This document shows, piece by piece, positions 36,276 to 45,785 of a DNA stretch of 64,000 nucleotides; position 1 is the first letter of the stretch, and each line of letters begins with the position of its first letter. Source of the stretch: Molanna angustata (lineage: Eukaryota > Arthropoda > Insecta > Trichoptera > Molannidae). Below the pieces are notes generated by a model. The model searched no databases. It saw only the letters and a list, made by a program, of their open reading frames with translations, and was not told where the DNA came from. The position numbers and the translations under genes were made by a program. The DNA lies in NCBI GenBank assembly GCA_963576475.1, contig OY754982.1, positions 16,992,217 to 17,056,216 of the forward strand. The letters run 5' to 3'.

Positions 36276-36894
36276 TATATAAAATGAAAAACTTGCATAC
36301 AATATTCATACAACAGTAATCACAAGACTATATAACAGTTCAACGGGTCAGAACTGAACAAAAAAAGTATGCGAAAATCTTTGTTCCCACAAATAACATT
36401 GCAAGCAGATCGGAAAAGCGTATAATATAATATACAGCAACAGTATTTCTTTTCTCATGACATGATTCACCACCTTCCGTTCAACTCAAACTAGCTATTA
36501 TGTATGATAGGTAAGTATATATCGGTCAGATCGTTTCGTCTTGCAGCGATGCAGCAAGAGTGTGATCTACTTTACCCGTACGAAAACTGGTGCGAGTGAC
36601 GAAATCGCACCGCACCGCCTTGTGCCGTAATCCGTTTGTCAAATTACAATACGCCAAGCGCAGGGCCAGATCTACCATAGTCTTAAATGGTGCAGTCACG
36701 CGTCACGACAAGACAACTATATCGGAGGTTCATAAAATACTCGGAACAATACGAGACATATTAAAAAAAATCATTTATGAAAATGATCATCGTTGTAACG
36801 AATCGGCGGATACATTTTACAGTTTTGCAAAAATAAAATGTTTTTTTTTCGAATTCATTTGGTTTCTTTGTAAGAATGTGTCCTGGTAACAGAA
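36276..36894. other. Unassigned sequence with unrecognised open frame (36590-36889)
   Basis: A forward frame of about 99 codons ends at 36889. Its upstream edge has an acceptor-like TTTCGTCTTGCAG at 36534-36546, and 36540-36720 has more CG than its flanks. The translation matches nothing I know and the second half looks like AT-rich noise. An exon is possible but unsupported. Confidence 0.25.
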
Positions 36895-37022
36895 CTAATG
36901 CATACTCATACGTTTTCCTTATCTAAGCAAATATGCTTCTACTATATGTGAGTGAAATCGGTCGCGGCAGGATTCAAACCAATGTCCACTAGAATACCTA
37001 CTAATCCAGTGCTATAACCATC
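36895..37022 (-). mobile_element. tRNA-derived SINE (family 3), reverse degraded copy
   Basis: The plus sequence AATCGGTCGCGGCAGGATTC (36956) followed by AAACCAATG and CTAATCCAGTGCTATAACCA is the reverse complement of the tRNA-like head at 51933-52006, with substitutions in the B box. Part of the tail (ATCTAAGCAAATATG) precedes it. Confidence 0.55.
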
Positions 37023-38938
37023 TACATATATTTATTATTTGTTGATTATTTAAGTAATCTACATATGTAAATAGGTAGTAGATAATTTTTTTTCTAGTAT
37101 TTTGACCTCAATTTTGAAGATATGGGGGTCAATAAATTTTAATGTGTGCCAGGCGTCGACAACCCTTGAACCGGCCCTTGCCTTGCGACTCTGCCGTTGT
37201 TATTCTCGGAAGCTAGGGTATTTTGACGGCTGTCGGTGCAAAAGTTTTATGTTAATTCGTCATTAGCATAATAAAAGCCCAGATCCGGCGGCGCTTCAAT
37301 CAGTGCCTCAGGAAATGCCCTAAACTTATACCTACTTGCGGGTTTACGTTATATTTTACGGAGAGAGAGTTTGTTTGTTACCTTTGAAGATGTTTCATCA
37401 TAGATGCTGTATTTATTTTCAAATAAATTTAACTTCCGAATTATAAATAATAACTCAAAATACACCTTGCATAATTTAAAAGTCCATTTCCGTGTTTCGA
37501 TAACACAAAAAGATCTGATAAAACGAATAACATGGAAAAAAACAATATTTTGTAACAAGAAAATGAAAATATTTGAAAAAATATACCACTATATATAATT
37601 TTCGCCAAACATCTTAAATGAGCTTCCGGTGGTTTACGTGCAAATGGCCCCCCTTCTCGGCTAAAAGTTGAAGTTATTTGGCGACAACCATAATACCTAA
37701 TCGTTTTGAATGAAAAATAAAACGTCAGACTGGAATATAATGAATAGAATATAATAAACAAGTGTATTGTGGCCAACAATACTTCCACTATATATGTAGG
37801 AGGTATACAACTCTTTATAAGGAAGTGTCTATTGTTAAACAAAAATCAAAAAACTCGTTTTTTTAAAATGTGAAAACAATTAGGTTTTAACAGATAAAAA
37901 TCAGCTCTAAAATATTGAAAAATATTGAAATAAAATTATAATTTTATAACGCTTAGATGCAACAATAACATTTTACTGTTTTTACATGTTTTGAACAGTT
38001 AAATTATGATTTATCTATGAACAAAATTAAAATAAAAGTAAATTTATTAATTGAGTGATTTAATGTCTGTTTAATGTCCTTCCTGTCAATATTAAAACAT
38101 GTTATTCATTACACCAATTTAAAAGGAATATTAAAGCGTTTGTATGGACAGAGGATTGTAAAAGTGTTTTCTTCCTTGACATTCTTTGTTTGAAGTGATA
38201 TTTTTATTTTTAACTTTTGTTATTTTTATTATTTTATATTTTTAATTTATTTTATATTTTTTCTTCATCTGTATTAATCATGGTCGCCCTATACATTTAA
38301 CACCTCGATACAGGTTTTTTCCTAGTGAGGTTGAATACATTTGTGTATTAATTTTCAAAATATTATATGTGAGATGAAATAAATAAATAAATACATGTTA
38401 GTGAAAAATAGATTAAAAATTTCATATCTTAATTTTTTTGTGTTTACTTATATACCTACAAATTATTATACTAAGAACAAATTATAATTAGAATTAAACG
38501 TATTATTTTCTTGTTGGTCCGTTTTTGATTGTAAAGGTACGACAACAAAATGCGGTTAGAGATAACGATGATCAATTAAGTCAAGAATGCCAGTTTTTTA
38601 ATGTAAGTACCATACTAGGAATAAAAATATAATGACTAATTTGTTTTTAATGTACAACGCGAAATTCACATTCCAAGAATTCGATAATGCAGGTAGGTAT
38701 TATCGATAAATATTTGCTTTTCCTTATTTGACATAGTAAAAATAAATTACGACAAGAAAGTCTTTGTTGTTTATGATAGCACTAATCATTTAAATCTATA
38801 ACCCTATAATTGATTGCATCAACGAGGCCGATTTAACTAACATGTTATCTCCATTACAAGTGTCTTTAGAGGAGTACGTAGAATGTTTTCATGTTTTCGA
38901 CGTTCCTAGTCTAGTTCCACAATACTTATCCATTTACT
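37023..38938. other. AT-rich sequence without recognisable gene
   Basis: No gene recognised. 37755-37780 holds a CAAGTGTATTGTGGCCAACA motif, another member of the GTTGTGGCCAAC family. 38100-38395 looks like a LINE 3' end finishing in GAAATAAATAAATAAATA. GCAAATGGCCCCCCTTCTCGG (37639) resembles GCAAATCGCCCCCCTTCTCGG at 52679, a further shared repeat fragment. Confidence 0.4.
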
Positions 38939-39278
38939 GTGAATGAAATGAGATCGTTAAGAAGAATTTGTAATAGAACGATGTATGATAGAGTTAGAAA
39001 TGAGGTCACTAGGAAAGAATGTAAGATGAAGAAAGATGTAGTAACTAGAATGAAAGTTAACACACTTAGATGGTTTGGTCACGTGGAAAGAATGAATGAA
39101 GAACGCTTGACGAAAAAAATATATAAGGCTGACAGGAATGGAAAAAGAGGTCGGGGGCGCCCAAGAAAAGGATGGCACGACCATGTGAACGATATTCTGA
39201 AAGAAGGAAATGTTAGAAGTCTGAACAATAGAAGAACATGCATGAGACGTAGCATGAATGTTGACGAGGCGGTGAATG
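38939..39278 (+). pseudogene. LINE ORF2 C-terminal fragment, upstream part (split by LTR element)
   Basis: The frame reads MRSLRRICNRTMYDRVRNEV from 38948, then TLRWFGHVERMNEERLTKKI and GRGRPRKGWHDHVNDILKEG. The WFGHVERM block followed by a GRGRPRK basic patch and W.DHV is the classic C-terminal end of insect non-LTR retrotransposon ORF2 proteins. The fragment starts abruptly, with no reverse transcriptase core, and is interrupted at 39278 by an LTR. Beyond the LTR element the frame resumes at 43726 and reaches a stop at 43815. The apparent 196-aa frame running on to 39529 is therefore a LINE/LTR chimera and not a gene. Confidence 0.8.
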
Positions 39279-39747
39279 TGTGGCGAGGATGTACCTCTCC
39301 ATCATCGATGCCATCTCGCTCGGACGATCTCGCATCTCACGAAGATTGCCGAAGACGACCGAGAGACAGCGCATCGTATTTCGATCGATCGACGAGGCGA
39401 ATTGCCATTCGCTCGTCGGCCCAGCGTTCAAACACAATGTTCAATAATTATAATATTTTATCCCGACCGACCCTAGTATCGCGAAACAATCCAATTACAT
39501 TTATTAACTGTTTTAATCTGAAAATATAATTAATCTGAGTAAGTTTTCTTTTATTATGAAACCTATCATCATTCTATTATTTCAATTATAAATAAATAGC
39601 TGAGTAAAACAATTGCAATATCTAAAAATAGTTGTATGTGTTTTGGGAGATGAATTTAGAACACGCAATAAACTCGCAACCTTTTCTGATTTCTTATTAA
39701 TTATCTTATTAAATATAAAACATCCTCCCAACGCACATACCGCTAAA
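39279..39747 (+). repeat. 5' LTR (469 bp)
   Basis: It begins TGTGGCGAGGATGTACCTCT and ends in CATACCGCTAAA, matching 43257-43725. The first 150 bp are CG-rich (CTCGCTCGGACGATCTCG). The 95-aa and 66-aa frames in it are not genes. Confidence 0.85.
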
Positions 39748-39748
39748 T

Positions 39749-39764
39749 TGGTGACCCACGACAG
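39749..39764 (+). other. Primer binding site of LTR element
   Basis: TGGTGACCCACGACAG starts one or two bases after the LTR end. TGG at the start is complementary to the CCA end of a tRNA, as in most LTR retrotransposons. I do not assign the tRNA species. Confidence 0.65.
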
Positions 39765-42700
39765 TTTTAATATATATTTTTTAAAAATTTTAGCACATTT
39801 TTTAGTAAATTTTTGTTACATGTTTTGTTCAAAAAGAAATAATTGTCATTTTAACATTGTACATTCTTTTATATTCATCGCTATTATCTTTGATTGGTGA
39901 TTTTAAACAATTTTTAATATATTTTTATGCATATTTTAGCATTTTTTAGCGAATTAAAATTTTTATATTTTTGTTACATGTTCATAAAAAAACATTTACG
40001 TTCATAATTTCAATCTACTACAATGTTATTTGAACAAATATTAATCTTAAAATTGATAATGAATTATTTAAATGAAATAATGTGTAATATTTAATTTCTT
40101 TCTACTTTTTATTAACAAAGATATTGCCTATTCTATGAAAGATATGTAAATAATCAGCTTTGCAAGAGTGATGAATTGTTTCGCATAAAAGTTATAAAAA
40201 AGAACGTGGCTGACGGGCGGATCAGTGGAAGAAAAATTCTGTATATTAAGGTATTGTAAATTTTTAATTAACTTCACTTCCACTTAAAACAAAAAATATT
40301 GTTGTAGATAGCCATTTTTTTCATGTGTCATTTCATGTAAAACTTATTTGATTAATCGTAAAATATTATTATTGTATTCGTAAGTACTAAAAAAGATCTA
40401 TTGATTTTCAAAAATGTGGAACTATTTTATTCCAACAAGATTCTATAAATTATTAAACAATTTAATTATCTTTTGGTAACGCTATCCACTTATTGTAATT
40501 TTTGCTAAAAAAACGACTTATTGTGTATATTAAGCATGTCTTACAACATTGTAACATTTATATTTTTTATAAAATAAAGTTGCATTTTTTTATTTTTAAG
40601 AAAGAATTTCATTCACATTCAAACATTTTATTTGAAAATGAAATTTTATTTTGGTTGCATTGAATATAAATTGTAAATTAATAATTAATTCGATGACATT
40701 TCACTTTGATCATTTATGCTGAAAAATAAAAAAATAACATTCAAGTCCCATTTATACTTCGTATAGGTACCTAATAATTTCATATTGTAATTTTTGTGTT
40801 ATTTTTTTCATATTATCAACTGACGAGACGAAACCCGCATAGAGCGAAACACAGGATGTTGAAAAATAAACCTTCATATTGTCTAAATTGCTGCAGTAAG
40901 CAAAATATCAACCGCCAGAGATCATTACTTTGGAGTACTTATTACAAAAAAGCTAAGTTTTTAATTTAAATTTAATTAATCTAACTAGAAACATTCTTTG
41001 AAAAATATATTTTCAAAATGAAATTTTTAAAAAATTGATAAAGCAATTTATTAAGTCAAAGATCAAATTTTTAATATAGTAAAAAATAATTTATTGTAAA
41101 AGGTACATTTTTGTTCACGAAAAGTGATTTTATTATATATACATACATATTATTTTTAAAATTGATTATACAAAACAGAAGTTTTATAAAACAATTACTT
41201 TACTTTCTCAATATTATGTAGTAAAAATATCCGCATATTAAAATGCATAAATTGACGAATTTCATTAATACATTATTTTGAAGTCATATATAATTTTTTT
41301 CTGGTTGAATTTTTCAAATATTTTGTATCAATTTAAAATGAAAATTTACAAACAACCTGTATTTAAAATGTAAACAATGTACCGTGACAGTTTTTTTTTT
41401 TTGGCGCCAAAAGAATACTATGTCACGATGTTATTGTCGCCTATTATTTGTGTGAAGGTACCGATTGATGTTTTTAAGTGCACAAGAATATTCGATTGTG
41501 TACATTTTGCACTTTCATACCAACAAACATAAAGGACGCAACCAACCATGTATAAAGATTTTATTTTGAAGAAAATTATCATAAATTAATTTTGTATTAC
41601 CTAGCCATCTTTAACAGTAATCTAATCCTTTCATTTACCAAAATCAACAACATATGAATAATTATTTAATTCTTATAACATAAAAAGAATATTACTTTAA
41701 TTTACTTTAATTTAAACGAGTTTCAATAATTCATATTGAGAATATTTATACCTATGTACAAGCAAATTTTTTAAATACCTATATACTTTACTTATTTCGA
41801 AATAAAAAATATTTCACATTTGGCAAAGTTTTAAATACCTAAGAAACACTTAGAAAAATAACGATACCTAAAAGGACTTTAACAAAAATTGAAACATTTT
41901 GGACTTAGAATAATTTGATCATTTCCAACACTTAGAAAAATTTTCAAAAAAAATATTTTTATTTTATTAATGCAAGGTACCTACTTTTATGAATTGAATA
42001 TACTATGCCTACTATTATTATATATACTCATATACCAGATACAACGGTAATCATTTATATTTGAGAAATTTAAAGTTTACTATTGTCAATCATGTTTATT
42101 TATGTCAACAAGACAACAACCAATGTATTATTATGATCATCATCATCATTAACGAAGACTTCAAGCTATCAACAAACCAAGACTCCGGATGACCCTGTTC
42201 CCGTAGATGTCAGAACAAACCAAGACACCGGATGACCCCTCCCCGTAGATGTCATAACAACAACTGCAACGATCTACAACGACTTGCAACTATTTTCAAC
42301 GACTTGCAACTATTTGCAACGGCTTGCAACGGCCTACAACTGATATCTACAACCATCCAAACATCAAACAACAGCGTCAATATGGACAACTACAGAGGAT
42401 TCACTCACCTCTTCAAACCAAATACAACTTCGAGAATTTCTACAATTGTAAACAACGATTTTGACTCATCACAGAATATCAACTCGCCTCTTCACTTCAT
42501 CGTAGCCACTGCTTGACCATCACTGCATCAACAAGATGTCAATCAACCATCCACCGTGCACACACATATATACATACAACCCTACGAGCGCACAAAACCG
42601 TCCCCGTATCACCGATACTACTGCCTTGAACGAGGAACGATTTTGGATGATGACTGTTTACGTCTCTAGCCGCTCCCAATTTCTACGTAGCTGCCTTGAG

Positions 42701-43245
42701 GAGCTAATACTGACCTCCTCCTGTTACTGGAAATTCATCAGGTTATACTGGAGTATTGGGTTTCTCCAAAGCCGTCACATCTTGACGCACCGCAAGCAAT
42801 TTTAAGGCTAACTGGATCAAATTTCCAAAGATGTCAGTTCACGACACGCCGCAACCCCCAGACACCCTCGTGTTTCGCCCCTGTACTGGCACACGCAGGA
42901 AGCTGTCGGATTTATATATATTTATTTATTTATACGCACACTTATGCACGCACGCACGGATGCAACATGGCAAGCTACAAATGACAGTAAAAAATTTTTC
43001 GAAGAGAGCATCAAACACATCGTCTTCACATATTTATGGTATTCCCTGCAACGTACTCCAGGATGCCCTAACTATAACGACGAACTTTTTATCTGTGATA
43101 ACCCATTTGTAAATAATATTATCTACTGTGTAACATAAATTTAAAATTTTTTTTTGTATAATTACAGATTGTTCAGCGATGCTGAGGGTCGAGGGCCTAT
43201 GTTCAATGCTCGATGGACATAGTCTTGATATCGTCTTACAGACTT
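39765..43245 (+). other. Non-coding interior of LTR element
   Basis: 39765-42120 is very AT-rich with no gene. 42170-42260 contains a duplicated block, CCAAGACTCCGGATGACCCT and CCAAGACACCGGATGACCCC, each followed by CCCGTAGATGTCA. 42280-42350 has repeats of CAACGACTTGCAACTATT. 42360-43200 is less AT-rich, with short forward frames (70-94 codons) rich in Thr, Ser and Asn that I do not recognise. They could be decayed or captured sequence. Confidence 0.5.
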
Positions 43246-43253
43246 GAGGGAGG
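43246..43253 (+). other. Polypurine tract of LTR element
   Basis: GAGGGAGG lies three bases before the mapped start of the 3' LTR, the expected place for plus-strand priming. Confidence 0.65.
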
Positions 43254-43256
43254 CTG

Positions 43257-43725
43257 TGTGGCGAGGATGTACCTCTCCATCATCGATGCCATCTCGCTCG
43301 GACGATCTCGCATCTCACGAAGATTGCCGAAGACGACCGAGAGACAGCGCATCGTATTTCGATCGATCGACGAGGCGAATTGCCATTCGCTCGTCGGCCC
43401 AGCGTTCAAACACAATGTTCAATAATTATAATATTTTATCCCGACCGACCCTAGTATCGCGAAACAATCCAATTACATTTATTAACTGTTTTAATCTGAA
43501 AATATAATTAATCTGAGTAAGTTTTCTTTTATTATGAAACCTATCATCATTCTATTATTTCAATTATAAATAAATAGCTGAGTAAAACAATTGCAATATC
43601 TAAAAATAGTTGTATGTGTTTTGGGAGATGAATTTAGAACACGCAATAAACTCGCAACCTTTTCTGATTTCTTATTAATAATCTTATTAAATATAAAACA
43701 TCCTCCCAACGCACATACCGCTAAA
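43257..43725 (+). repeat. 3' LTR (469 bp)
   Basis: Same sequence as the 5' LTR apart from one base. It is followed by the duplicated target AATG and then the continuation of the interrupted LINE coding frame. Confidence 0.85.
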
Positions 43726-43815
43726 AATGTATGTCAAGATAGAATAGTGTGGCGTTCTCTCTGCCTACCTCGCGAGGGACATGGCGTGATGGTATGTATG
43801 TACTGTGAAAGATAG
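43726..43815 (+). pseudogene. LINE ORF2 C-terminal fragment, downstream part
   Basis: Reading through the duplicated target, the frame of 38939-39278 continues here as CQDRIVWRSLCLPREGHGVM and a few residues to TAG at 43813-43815. A WRS/RE.HGVMV ending is a common final segment of this LINE type. That the frame is restored exactly when one target copy and the LTR element are ignored shows the LTR element inserted into an existing LINE copy. Confidence 0.75.
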
Positions 43816-43875
43816 ATGAAAAAGTTTTCTGCATAGCATCGGAAAAATAAAACTAGTTTTCACTTTGATATTTTT

Positions 43876-43992
43876 AGAGGACGATCAAGAAAAAGGTGGC
43901 AAGATTTCGTAAATGGAATCTTGAATGATGGAAAAGTAAGAAAAACAAGACGATATATTATGTACGTGAATGAAGCGAGAAGTTTAAGATAA
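43876..43992 (+). pseudogene. Second LINE ORF2 C-terminal fragment
   Basis: 39 codons read RGRSRKRWQDFVNGILNDGK, then VRKTRRYIMYVNEARSLR and a stop. This is homologous to the GRGRPRKGWHDHVNDILKEG region 60 bp upstream of the LTR insertion, but from a diverged copy. It follows the stop of the first LINE by 60 bp in the same orientation, so two LINE tails sit head to tail. Confidence 0.65.
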
Positions 43993-44725
43993 AAGTTTAG
44001 CGTTTAGTTCTCGTGGCTTTAGGTTATGACGAGGATTTGCATGTTCTCATTAAGAGGCAATAATAGTAGGCTATATAGTATATTTTGAAAATAATTTCCC
44101 TAGTATCCTCAAAAGATACGTCTTTGAAATAAAGTACAGTTTATATATACATCTTTATTCTATTAGATGAGTATTTTGAAATTTGAATTTGTTTGATACT
44201 TTTCTTAGAAAATTAGTTTTAGCAAAACCCTTTTTTATTTTTTTTATTGTAAGTAACTAAAAAACTACAAGGCCTATGAAGTAGATTTTTTCTTCAATCG
44301 AAAGAGAATATGGAAAATCTACCGGCTGGGTTTATAATAGATACTAAAATATTTTAATTACTATTCTTGCTATTTAAAAAACCCTCTAAATTTTACTGTT
44401 TCTTCACGAAAAAAAAGTATTATATCACATATTAGGTGATATACAATATTGCTTCGTGTTTCATACAATATATGGTAATTTAACGTTCATATTTGTGTAC
44501 ATCCGTATACCAAGGGTAAACAAGGGCCTTAAATGGATGCTAGTTTTAATATTTACCTAAGAAATGATTAGTTTAGTCAAAACAACAATATTGGCAATAA
44601 TTGAGTTTTGTTGAGAAAAAATTCTTCAGTACCGATTTGTATTTTTTGTCAATTGCATTTATTTTATTTTCATGCAAAATTATTATGAACTATAAATAAA
44701 ACAAGTGGGTTGTGGCCAACGCTAT
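43993..44725. other. AT-rich sequence without recognisable gene
   Basis: Nothing recognised until AACAAGTGGGTTGTGGCCAA at about 44701, which belongs to the dispersed GTTGTGGCCAAC family and precedes the inverted-repeat element. Confidence 0.4.
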
Positions 44726-45418
44726 ACTCCTCACTACCAAGTCACTCCAAAAAGTATTGAAATTTTGTATGGAAAATTTTCAGCATTTTCGTGAATGAGT
44801 TTGTTAATTTTTTTTTTTAATATTTTATTATTAAATTTGATAATTCTTCAATGCCATTTTATGAAAGCGCTGTGCCTTTTTAGCAATTAAAAAATAAAAA
44901 TATCAAATTTAGGGTTTCCTGAGCTTGGGGTCACTTTGACAGATATATATGACAGTCATGGGCGCCCGCAGGTGGGGGCAAGGGGGGAGCACTTGCCTCC
45001 CCCTGGATTGATTATAGTCAAATTAAGATATTGAAAATAGTCAAATAATGTAACGTTCGGCCCCCGTGCCTCATTGCTCGGACCGATCATTCTTTCCGTG
45101 CCGTCTGCATTAAAACATAACTATATTTTGCCCCCGTCTAGAAAATTTTCTGCGGGCGCCCATGATGACAGTTGAAAAATTGAGAAACACTGATCAGATA
45201 TCCTTTAAAATCTATGTAATTTGGGTTTAAGCGAGTATTAGATAAACAAATTTGAAAATATTCGAATGAGTATTTAAGTCTATAATCGATAAAGTAGAAA
45301 AAAAACGCCGTACATAGTGCACACACAGATACATTGTGATGATACGAGTTGATAATCTGCATTAAAAAATAACCTTAAAATTGCGAACCCCACTATATCC
45401 CACGGGGTAGTGAGGAGT
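44726..45418. mobile_element. Dispersed element with 13-bp terminal inverted repeats
   Basis: The ends ACTCCTCACTACC (44726-44738) and GGTAGTGAGGAGT (45406-45418) are exact complements. The body matches 35834-36275, and its left part also matches 55920-56005 in reverse. It carries the nested 208-bp insertion described next. Without that, the element would be about 485 bp. No coding capacity. Confidence 0.65.
44957..45164. mobile_element. Nested hAT-like MITE, 208 bp
   Basis: The ends CATGGGCGCCCGCAG and CTGCGGGCGCCCATG are perfect 15-bp inverted repeats. ATGACAGT flanks both sides (44949-44956 and 45165-45172). An 8-bp target duplication with short terminal inverted repeats is diagnostic of hAT-superfamily transposition. 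The interior is short, non-coding and has C-rich/G-rich stretches (GGGGGCAAGGGGGGAGC, TTGCCCCCGTC). Confidence 0.9.
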
Positions 45419-45572
45419 AAAAATAAATTTAATTTTCCGTTTATTTAAGAAATATCGAATTATCGCCTCGAAGGATGACGACCAAAGCATTTAAAGCGCT
45501 CAGACTCTTATTTTTAACATAGAGCGTGAATTGTAAAAATACATCTAAAGTAATAAAGCAATCAAAATGTTA

Positions 45573-45609
<37 letters not shown>

Positions 45610-45785
45610 TGTGTGTGTTTGTCTCACGCCTTCTGAAAAACCAAGAGCATCTAAAAATCTAATTTATGTGCGAACGTGTACCTGTATACCTGATGCAGTG
45701 TCACGCTAAAAATAATGCGATAAAAATGCTGAATTTTAAAAATATTTCAATAATTATTTTTTTCATACAAAATTTTCCAAGTCGT
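45419..45785. other. Non-coding sequence with GT microsatellite
   Basis: 45579-45618 is an almost pure (GT)n run interrupted by one AT. No gene recognised. Confidence 0.6.

Larger units (their letters stand above)
39279..43725 (+). mobile_element. Young LTR retrotransposon without gag or pol (LARD-like)
   Basis: Two direct 469-bp repeats (39279-39747 and 43257-43725) flank a 3.5-kb interior. A primer-binding-site-like TGGTGACCCACGACAG follows the left LTR, and a polypurine tract GAGGGAGG precedes the right one. AATG borders the element on both sides (39275-39278, 43726-43729), a 4-bp duplication as made by Gypsy-type integrases. The LTRs differ at only one base in my reading (39711-39712 region, AATTATC against AATAATC), so insertion is recent. 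The interior has no frame above about 100 codons and no recognisable gag, protease, reverse transcriptase or integrase. It must have moved with proteins supplied by another element. Confidence 0.85.

Noticed and set aside
36590..36889. Possible 99-codon host exon
   Set aside because: No similarity to a known family, second half is AT-rich noise, and the acceptor-like site alone is not enough. Left as unassigned.
38939..39529. A 196-codon forward frame resembling a gene
   Set aside because: The first half is a LINE ORF2 tail and the second half is translated LTR sequence that occurs again at 43257-43507. It is a chimera made by insertion.
40813..40860. CTGACGAGACGAAACCCGC with a second GAAAC, suggestive of a hammerhead ribozyme inside the LTR element
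   Set aside because: A CTGANGA box and GAAAC are present, but no stem II can be formed between them (3 or 19 bases without complementarity), so the fold fails.
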